Shown piece after piece: positions 38,502 through 44,653 of a DNA stretch of 64,000 bases (positions within the stretch are counted from its first letter, which is position 1; each line of letters opens with the position of its first letter). The stretch covers positions 248,001 through 312,000 of the forward strand of contig JOAA01000001.1 in the NCBI GenBank assembly GCA_000720375.1, given 5' to 3'. The position numbers and the translations under genes were made by a program. The notes below the pieces were generated by a model that saw only the letters and a program-made list of their open reading frames with translations, made no database searches and was not told the origin of the DNA. The stretch comes from Rhodococcus rhodnii. GTDB lineage: Bacteria; Actinomycetota; Actinomycetes; Mycobacteriales; Pseudonocardiaceae.

Positions 38502-38819
38502 TCAGCGGATCGGCCGGAACTGCAGGGTGACGGTGACAGCGAAGAAGATCAGCAAGGCACTGCCGAGGCTCCCGAGCAGGAGCCTCTCGCCGGAATCGGT
38601 GACGAGGCTGGCAGCGATGACACCGGCGAGCCCGCCGATGACATCGAGCAGGAACGCCAGGCTCATCGGAAGGAACAGCAGGTAGTCGTTGCGTTCGGCC
38701 GCGCCGCGGTTCGACTTGCGGATCACTCCGTTCACCGCCACCGCGGCCAATGTCGCGACTCGGCAGAACACCGCGAGCCATAACAAGCCATGCAGGACGC
38801 ATTCCATGGCCACAAGCAT
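38502..38819 (-). CDS. Small membrane protein, twin 2
   Basis: A 105-residue protein with three hydrophobic stretches: VLHGLLWLAVFCRVATLAAVA, LFLPMSLAFLLDVIGGLAGV and LGSLGSALLIFFAVTVTL. It is paralogous to the next gene downstream, 10 bp away, and probably in the same transcript. The start is uncertain between ATG 38819 and ATG 38807. Family not recognised. The TetR gene at 38894 is divergent, with palindromic TGTCC sites between, so the pair is likely TetR-controlled. Confidence 0.65.
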   Translation of the reverse strand: MLVAMECVLHGLLWLAVFCRVATLAAVAVNGVIRKSNRGAAERNDYLLFLPMSLAFLLDVIGGLAGVIAASLVTDSGERLLLGSLGSALLIFFAVTVTLQFRPIR

Positions 38820-38827
38820 CGACTCGG

Positions 38828-38872
38828 ATCGGACATCATGTCAAGACACTTTGTCCGGACAGTATGTCCGAT
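38828..38872. promoter_or_regulatory. Operator cluster between the twin membrane genes and TetR
   Basis: Outer inverted repeat ATCGGACAT (38828-38836) and ATGTCCGAT (38864-38872) with an inner perfect palindrome TGTCCGGACA (38852-38861). Repeated TGTCC/GGACA half-sites in a 74-bp divergent gap are the expected form of a TetR operator controlling both directions. Confidence 0.7.
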
Positions 38873-38893
38873 TAACGTCAGTAGGATCCGGGC

Positions 38894-39514
38894 ATGCCGT
38901 CCGTGACCCGCTCGAACAAGACCGCTCGCAAGGAACGCCGAGACGCGATGGAGCAACGTGTCATCACGGCGACCGAACAGCTGGTCAAAGACGGCGAGAG
39001 CTTCGCTGAACTGAGCGTCGAGCAGCTCGCGAGCGCCGCGGGCATCTCACGGTCGACCTTCTACGTGCACTTCGAGGACAAGGGTGATCTCGCGCGCCGG
39101 ATGACCAAGGGCGTCATCGCCGAGCTGGAAGGGGTGTCCGGCGAGTGGTGGTCCACGGCTGACCGCGCCGACCGCGAGCAGCTCCGGACGGCCGTCAACG
39201 CGATCATCGACGTGTACCAGCGACGCGGAGCCGCGTTCACGACCGTGTCGCAAGCGGCGGCGTACGACACCACGGTCGCCGAGGAACTACGCAGCCTCAT
39301 GCAGCGGATGATCGTGGCGACACGGGACGCGATCGAGCTCGGCCAGGCCGCGGGCGTGATGCGCCCGGTCGAGCCCAAGGAGACCGCCGCCGTGCTCACC
39401 TGGATGATCGAACGGGTCGGACATCAGCTGCTCAGGCAGACCGACCCGAGCGGCCACGCCAAGATCGCCGACACGATCACCGACATCATCTGGTCCACCC
39501 TGTACCGGACCTGA
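38894..39514 (+). CDS. TetR-family regulator
   Basis: A 206-residue TetR protein. HTH: SVEQLASAAGISRSTFYVHF, followed by EDKGDLARRM, residues about 40-70; the rest fits the EthR-like C-terminal ligand domain (VIAELEGVSGEWWSTADRADRE, later MIERVGHQLLRQTDP). It is divergent from the twin membrane genes and probably represses them and itself through the TGTCCGGACA sites. Confidence 0.9.
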   Translation: MPSVTRSNKTARKERRDAMEQRVITATEQLVKDGESFAELSVEQLASAAGISRSTFYVHFEDKGDLARRMTKGVIAELEGVSGEWWSTADRADREQLRTAVNAIIDVYQRRGAAFTTVSQAAAYDTTVAEELRSLMQRMIVATRDAIELGQAAGVMRPVEPKETAAVLTWMIERVGHQLLRQTDPSGHAKIADTITDIIWSTLYRT

Positions 39515-39566
39515 GCGGCCAGCATCACAGCGTCACAACTTGCGAGGCGATCACGCACGGGCCAGT

Positions 39567-39592
39567 ATTTGAACTGACTAGTCAGTTCAAAT
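39567..39592 (+). promoter_or_regulatory. 26-bp perfect palindrome, likely TetR operator
   Basis: A perfect 26-bp palindrome centred between 39579 and 39580, half-site ATTTGAACTGACT, 15 bp before the ABC gene start. The only specific regulator in the operon is the TetR gene at 42146-42709, the natural candidate ligand. Its position would block transcription of the whole three-gene unit. Confidence 0.8.
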
Positions 39593-39606
39593 GAAGGGGC
39601 AGGGCC

Positions 39607-40227
39607 GTGCAGATCCGAGCCGAGCGAGTCGGGGTGGACGGCCCGCACGGGCCGCTGCTGCTGCCGACCTCGCTGAGCGTGCACGAAGGAGAAGTCACGC
39701 TCGTCACGGGCGAACCCGGCGCCGGTCACACCACGCTCGCTCTCGCGCTGGCCGGGCGGATCCGCCCGTCCCACGGCACGGTCACGCTCGACGGTGAGCA
39801 AGACGCCGCGAAACTGCGCAAGCACGTCGTGCTGGTCGACGCGCCCGGCGTCAACGAGCCGGAGGACGGCCTGAAACTCGGCGACGCGATCGCCGAGGAG
39901 CTGATGCACGCGGGCCAGCGCGCGAACCGCAAGGCCGTCCGGGAATGGCTGCGCACGCACGACGCCGAGCAGTACGTCGGCGAACGCGTCGACAACGTCC
40001 CGCCGCAGGTCCGTACTCGCCTGCTGGTCGAGGCCGCGAGCTCGAAGGCGGACGTGCGGGCCCTTCTGCTCGACCAGCCGGACCGGCACGTCAGCGACGC
40101 GCAGAACTGGTGGCCACAAGCGATTTCCCAAGCCGAACGCGGCCTCGCGGTCGTCGTGCTGTGCGCGCCAGCCACGGCACAGACGTTGCCCGCCGAAGCC
40201 GTCCTGATCGGAGCTGTCGAAGAATGA
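39607..40227 (+). CDS. Degenerate ABC-type ATP-binding protein
   Basis: A 206-residue ABC nucleotide-binding-like domain. The Walker A loop reads GEPGAGHTT (35-43) with His at the place of the catalytic Lys; Walker B reads ALLLDQP (152-158) with Gln at the place of the catalytic Glu; and no LSGGQ signature is present (VPPQVRTRLL occupies the spot). ATP hydrolysis is therefore unlikely. It is coupled to the YhgE/Pip gene by a 4-base ATGA overlap, which suggests a structural or regulatory partner rather than a motor. GTG 39607 has AAGGGG upstream. Confidence 0.8.
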   Translation: MQIRAERVGVDGPHGPLLLPTSLSVHEGEVTLVTGEPGAGHTTLALALAGRIRPSHGTVTLDGEQDAAKLRKHVVLVDAPGVNEPEDGLKLGDAIAEELMHAGQRANRKAVREWLRTHDAEQYVGERVDNVPPQVRTRLLVEAASSKADVRALLLDQPDRHVSDAQNWWPQAISQAERGLAVVVLCAPATAQTLPAEAVLIGAVEE

Positions 40228-42149
40228 GCGCCCTTCGCTTGGCGGGCAACGAACTCCGCCGCATCACCGCGGGCAAACTGCCGAAGCTGGCCGTGCTCGC
40301 CCTTGTCCTCGTGCCGTTGCTGTACGGCTCGCTGTACCTGTTCGCCAACCACGATCCCTACGGCCGGCTCGACCACATCCCTGCCGCACTGGTGATGGAG
40401 GACGAAGGCACCCAGGAGCTGGGCAACGCCGGCGACAAGGTCGCCAACAAGCTCAAGGAATCCGGTGCGTTCCAATGGAACCGGGTCAACGCGCAGGACG
40501 CGGCGACCGGTGTGCGGGACGGCAAGTACTCGTTCTCGATGACGATCCCGAAGGACTTCTCCACCGCGCTGGGCTCGAGCGGCGCGTTCCAGCCGCGTCA
40601 GGGCCTGATCACGGTGACCACCAACGACGCCAACAACTACCTGGTCGGCACGATCGCCGACAAGGTGTCCAGCGAGGTGCGCCAGTCGATCACCTCCGAG
40701 GTCGGGCAGAGCGCGGCGGACAAGTTCCTGCTCGGCTTCGGCACGATCTACTCCGAGACCCAGCAAGCCGCCGACGGCGCGGGGCGACTCGCCGACGCGA
40801 CCGGCAAGGCCCGGGACGGCTCGGCGCAGCTGGTCGACGGCCAGCGCAAGCTCCTCGACGGCGCGACGCAGATCTCCGGCGGGCTGAGCGAGCTCAGCAG
40901 CGGCCTGAACACGTTGCACGACAAGACAAAGGACCTCCCGGCCAACGCGCAGAAGCTCGCCGACGGAGCCGCGCAGGTGGCCTCGGGCAACGCGCAGGTC
41001 GCGGCGCAGGGCCAGCACATCGCGGACGTGGCCAAGCAGTTCGTCGGTGGTCTCGACCAGTTCAACGGGGATATCGCGACGAAACTGCGGGCCGTGGGCT
41101 TCACCGAGGAACAGGTGCAGCGCGTGATGAGCACGTTGGGCCAAGCGCGCCAACCGATCGACGACGCCAACGCCAAGGTCCAGAACGCCGCGATCCAGCT
41201 CAACAAGCTCGCCGCGGGCGCCAAGCAGGTGTCCGACGGAGCCGCGCAACTGGCCGCCCAGTCCCCCGCCTTGGCCGACGGCATCAGCAAAGCCGCGGCG
41301 GGCGGCACCAAACTCAACACCGGCGCCGCGGAGCTGGCCAATGGTGAGAAGACCGCTGTCGACGGCCAGGTGAAGCTGGCCGACGGCAACAAGCAGATCG
41401 CCGACGGCGCGACCAAGCTCAGCGACGGCCTGCACCAAGGACTCGGCAAGATCCCGCACCCCGACGACCCGACCCGCAACGCGACCGCGCAGACCATCGG
41501 CAACCCCGTGTCGATCAGCACGGTCAGCGACGTGAAAGCCGGCAGCTACGGCGCAGGGCTCGCTCCGTTCTTCTTCGGCCTGGCGACGTGGATCGGCGCT
41601 TTCGTGCTGTTCCTGCTGCTCAAACCCTTGTCCAGCCGAGCGATCGCGGCCGGTCAGCCCGCGTGGCGGGTGGCGATCGGCGGCTGGCTGCCCGCGGCCG
41701 GCCTCGGCATCGCCCAGGTCGTCCTGCTGTTCACCGTGGTCACCACGTTCGTCGGGATCGACGCGCACCGGCCGCTGGCCGCGTTCGGGCTGCTTGCGTT
41801 GGCATCGCTGTCGTTCACCGCGATCCTGCACGCGCTCAACGCCTTCTTCGGCGCGGTCGGCAAATTCCTCGGCCTGGTGTTGCTGATCCTCCAGCTGATC
41901 AGCTCGGGCGGCACGTTCCCGTGGCAGACGTTGCCGGACGTGTTGTACCCGTTGCATTCCGTGCTGCCCATGGGATACGTGGTCGACGGGCTGCGGCACC
42001 TGCTCTACGGTGGATCAATGGTCAGCGTCGGTAAGGACGTGCTCGTGCTGGTGGCCTACCTCGTCGGCGGTCTGCTTGTGTCCACATTGGCCGCTCGGCG
42101 GCAGCGGGTGTGGACGCCGTCGCGCCTCAAGCCGGAGCTGGTGTTGTGA
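40224..42149 (+). CDS. YhgE/Pip-family membrane protein
   Basis: A 641-residue protein with one N-terminal helix (LAVLALVLVPLLYGSLYLF), a large external domain of roughly 370 residues and five C-terminal helices of an ABC-2-like permease. The external part has a run of coiled heptad-like repeats (DGAGRLADATGKARDGSAQL, LADGAAQVASGNAQ, LADGNKQIADGATKLSDG), the YhgE/Pip mark shared with phage-infection protein and ESX-linked proteins. Substrate unknown; a role in export or cell-surface contact is likely. Middle gene of a three-gene operon. Confidence 0.88.
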   Translation: MSALRLAGNELRRITAGKLPKLAVLALVLVPLLYGSLYLFANHDPYGRLDHIPAALVMEDEGTQELGNAGDKVANKLKESGAFQWNRVNAQDAATGVRDGKYSFSMTIPKDFSTALGSSGAFQPRQGLITVTTNDANNYLVGTIADKVSSEVRQSITSEVGQSAADKFLLGFGTIYSETQQAADGAGRLADATGKARDGSAQLVDGQRKLLDGATQISGGLSELSSGLNTLHDKTKDLPANAQKLADGAAQVASGNAQVAAQGQHIADVAKQFVGGLDQFNGDIATKLRAVGFTEEQVQRVMSTLGQARQPIDDANAKVQNAAIQLNKLAAGAKQVSDGAAQLAAQSPALADGISKAAAGGTKLNTGAAELANGEKTAVDGQVKLADGNKQIADGATKLSDGLHQGLGKIPHPDDPTRNATAQTIGNPVSISTVSDVKAGSYGAGLAPFFFGLATWIGAFVLFLLLKPLSSRAIAAGQPAWRVAIGGWLPAAGLGIAQVVLLFTVVTTFVGIDAHRPLAAFGLLALASLSFTAILHALNAFFGAVGKFLGLVLLILQLISSGGTFPWQTLPDVLYPLHSVLPMGYVVDGLRHLLYGGSMVSVGKDVLVLVAYLVGGLLVSTLAARRQRVWTPSRLKPELVL

Positions 42150-42709
42150 GCCCGCGAACCCAGGCAACGAAACAGAAGTTGTTCGACGCGACCCTTCGGC
42201 TGGCCAACACCAAGGGCATGGTCGGCCTGACCGTCGACGACATCGCGGCTGAGGCCGGTGTCGCGAAGGGCACGGTCTACTACAACTTCGGCAGCAAAGA
42301 CGGCCTGATCGACGCATTGCTGCGCTACGGCGTGGACCTGCTGGCCGACCGGTTGCGTAAGGCCGACGAAGTCGAGGACCTCGTCGACGCGGCGCTGTCG
42401 TACTTCGCCGACTACCCGGCGTTCGCGCAACTGCTGGTCAGCGAGCTGTGGCGGACGCCGGGCCAGTGGCACGAGACGTTGACGCTGCTGCGCGACGACA
42501 TCGTCTCGATCGTCAAGGAGCACATGCAGCGCCTGGCCGACGGCGGCAGGCTGCCGCAGGGCGTACAGACCGGCACGGCCGCGTCGGCGTTGTTCGGCAC
42601 CTTGCTCGTGGTCGCGCTCGACTGGCAGGTGTTCCAGCCGCAGCGCACCCGCGACGAGGTCCGTGAATCGGTGATGCTGCTGGTCAGGGGCCTCGGCCAG
42701 AATTATTGA
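42146..42709 (+). CDS. TetR-family regulator of the YhgE operon
   Basis: A 187-residue TetR protein with HTH TVDDIAAEAGVAKGTVYYNF, then GSKDGLIDALL, at about 33-60. GTG 42146 overlaps the YhgE stop as GTGA, and the longer frame to 42110 is discounted. The C-terminal part has no recognised ligand domain. As third gene behind the 26-bp palindrome it probably represses its own operon. Confidence 0.88.
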   Translation: MSPRTQATKQKLFDATLRLANTKGMVGLTVDDIAAEAGVAKGTVYYNFGSKDGLIDALLRYGVDLLADRLRKADEVEDLVDAALSYFADYPAFAQLLVSELWRTPGQWHETLTLLRDDIVSIVKEHMQRLADGGRLPQGVQTGTAASALFGTLLVVALDWQVFQPQRTRDEVRESVMLLVRGLGQNY

Positions 42710-42769
42710 GATTTGAGCGGAACCTGCCGGTCCACCCACGCCTCGTGTCTGGTGAAGAGAGGGGGCGGA

Positions 42770-43270
42770 TTGTCCGACCAGTGGTTCGCCGAACTGTACG
42801 AGGCGTCCTACCGGCGCATCGTCGTGGCGACGTACGGACTGGTCGGAGATTTAGGCGAGGCGGAAGAACTGGCACAGGAGGCCTTCGCCATCGCCTACGA
42901 CCGCCGTCGGCGGGTGCGTGCCACCGACAACCCGGAAGCGTGGTTGTACACGGTGGCCATCAACCTCGCGCGGCGACGGTGGCGCAGACGCAACACGCTG
43001 GACCGGTTGTTACGTCGTGAGACGCCGATGCAACCCGTGGAGTCGCCGGACAGCTGGGCCGGTGAGCACCTGGAGCTGCACGCGGCGATCAAGAAGTTGT
43101 CCTACGAGCACAGGGCGGTTGTCGTGTTGCACTACCTGGCCGACATGCCGGTCGACGAGGTGGCCGCGACATTGGACATCCCTGTGGGCACGGTGAAATC
43201 CCGGCTCGCGCGGGCGCGGGCGGCGCTCGCCACCACGCTCGGCGTGCACCGGGAGGTGGAGAATGCCTGA
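42770..43270 (+). CDS. ECF-type RNA polymerase sigma factor
   Basis: A 166-residue ECF sigma factor. Region 2: LYEASYRRIVVATYGLVGDL then AEELAQEAFAIAYDRR, with NPEAWLYTVAINLARRRWRR as region 2.3-2.4; region 4: LSYEHRAVVVLHYLADMPVD then DIPVGTVKSRLARARAAL. The TTG start at 42770 is picked because AGAGGGGG lies 5 bp upstream; GTG 42752 is an in-frame alternative. It overlaps the next gene by 8 bases, which by position should encode its membrane-tethered partner. Confidence 0.9.
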   Translation: MSDQWFAELYEASYRRIVVATYGLVGDLGEAEELAQEAFAIAYDRRRRVRATDNPEAWLYTVAINLARRRWRRRNTLDRLLRRETPMQPVESPDSWAGEHLELHAAIKKLSYEHRAVVVLHYLADMPVDEVAATLDIPVGTVKSRLARARAALATTLGVHREVENA

Positions 43271-44480
43271 TCTTGACTTCGACGGGTTGCGCAACACCCT
43301 GCACGACTCCGTCCAGCAACCGCCCGTGAGCGACGTGATCACGCGCGCTCAGCGACGTTCCAGCCGTCGCCGTCTGCAGATCGTCAGCGCCGCCGCGGTC
43401 GTTCTGGTCGTTGGGGCTGTCCCGTTGCTACGACTCGGGGTGCAACGGGATACGGCCACGCCGCTGAGCCCGTCCGATCAGAACTTCGTGGTGTCGATGG
43501 ATTTCTACGACCTCACCCACGGCTTCGCGCTCGGCGGCTCCTGTGAGCACCGGCCGAACTGCACCGCGTGGGTGATGGCCACCGGCAACGCATCCGACTG
43601 GGAAACGCGGACGGCTCCACCGATCGAGACCGGTTTCAGCGGGCAGCCGGACCGGTTGGTCGCGCTCGGCACCTCCACGTTGATCATCGACGACCACCGG
43701 CCAGGCAACGTCGTGAAGCGCTTCTTCTCCAGCGACGGCGCCCTGACGTGGCAGGAAGTGCCGACGCAGAGCGGGCCGACGCCGTACACCAAGTTCGCGC
43801 CCTCGTCGATCCTGGAATGCCACGGCGGCAAGGTGACCTCGTTGCTCCCGGGCAACGGCCACAGTGTCGAGCTGGCGAATCAGCCTCCGTTCAGGGTGAC
43901 GTCATGCCAGCCGTATCCGGACCACCGCAAGACCTGGTGGGTCGCCGGAATGGACACGGCGACGAACAAGCCGATGGTCGCCTCCACCATGGACGGTGAG
44001 ACGTGGTTCGCGAGCGCGCTGCCTCCGTTCACGCCACCACCGGCCGAGCAGATCACGTCGGCCGACTACCCGGCGATCTCGGTCACGACGTCCCCGACCG
44101 CCGTCTACGCGACCGTCACCAACCCCGGCGACTCCCCCGCCGACCTGGTCGCGATCTTCCGCAGTACCGATTCAGGCATGACATGGCAGCAGACCTGGCA
44201 GGCGGCGGAGGGCAAGCAGCCAACGAGTATCTCGGGCGTTCCCGTCGCCGGAACCGACGGAAAACTGCGGATTTCGCAATATCCACGGGCCACGAACGAG
44301 GTATGGACCAGTGCCGACGGCGGCAAGAGCTTTGTCAGCGAACCGAGTGAGAACGCCGCGGACGTGCGCTGGATCCGGATGGGCTATTTGGCCGTCCGTT
44401 CGGACAGCTCGTCCACCGGTCAGTACCTGACCTCATACGACGGAATCCGATGGAGGCAGGCAAAGCTGCAATTCCCCTAG
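43263..44480 (+). CDS. Membrane-anchored beta-propeller protein, likely sigma-factor partner
   Basis: A 405-residue protein: a 35-residue cytoplasmic start (MPDLDFDGLRNTLHDSVQQP), one membrane helix (RRLQIVSAAAVVLVVGAVPL, residues 37-56) and a large outer domain with BNR/sialidase-like blades (RFFSSDGALTWQEVP, VASTMDGETWFASA, IFRSTDSGMTWQQTW, VWTSADGGKSFVSE). The topology and 8-base overlap with the sigma gene suggest an anti-sigma or signal receptor, but no zinc-binding HxxxCxxC anti-sigma motif is visible in the inner part. Confidence 0.7.
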   Translation: MPDLDFDGLRNTLHDSVQQPPVSDVITRAQRRSSRRRLQIVSAAAVVLVVGAVPLLRLGVQRDTATPLSPSDQNFVVSMDFYDLTHGFALGGSCEHRPNCTAWVMATGNASDWETRTAPPIETGFSGQPDRLVALGTSTLIIDDHRPGNVVKRFFSSDGALTWQEVPTQSGPTPYTKFAPSSILECHGGKVTSLLPGNGHSVELANQPPFRVTSCQPYPDHRKTWWVAGMDTATNKPMVASTMDGETWFASALPPFTPPPAEQITSADYPAISVTTSPTAVYATVTNPGDSPADLVAIFRSTDSGMTWQQTWQAAEGKQPTSISGVPVAGTDGKLRISQYPRATNEVWTSADGGKSFVSEPSENAADVRWIRMGYLAVRSDSSSTGQYLTSYDGIRWRQAKLQFP

Positions 44481-44484
44481 ACAT

Positions 44485-44528
44485 CGCCGGGCGCTTGTGC
44501 ACTGCCCAGATGCACGGGCTGCCCGGCG
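44485..44528 (+). terminator. Candidate terminator after the sigma-factor operon
   Basis: Inverted repeat CGCCGGGC (44485-44492) and GCCCGGCG (44521-44528) enclosing an inner GTGCA/TGCAC pair; it starts 5 bp after the stop codon. Confidence 0.6.
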
Positions 44529-44545
44529 AGCCGGGTCACGTGAGT

Positions 44546-44634
44546 GTGACCACGAACATCACTCCCCGTTAGAATCACAGAAGCACAGGACTTGTGCGGG
44601 CGGTATAACCGCTATGAAACTGTTCGCCAGTTTC
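44546..44634 (+). promoter_or_regulatory. SARP gene promoter and structured leader
   Basis: Possible -35 GTGACC (44546-44551) and -10 TAGAAT (44570-44575), spacer 18 bp. Downstream come three successive inverted repeats: GCACA/TGTGC (44583-44597), GCGGT-ATA-ACCGC (44600-44612) and GAAACTG/CAGTTTC (44616-44634). They are either RNA hairpins in the leader or a row of operators. Confidence 0.55.
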
Positions 44635-44653
44635 GGCGCGGCTGGGGGTCCAT

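Noticed and set aside
39726..41999. 757-residue open frame on the minus strand opposite the ABC and YhgE genes
   Set aside because: Mirror of the DGAxxLxDG repeats of YhgE; composition unlike any real protein and it crosses three coupled plus-strand genes.
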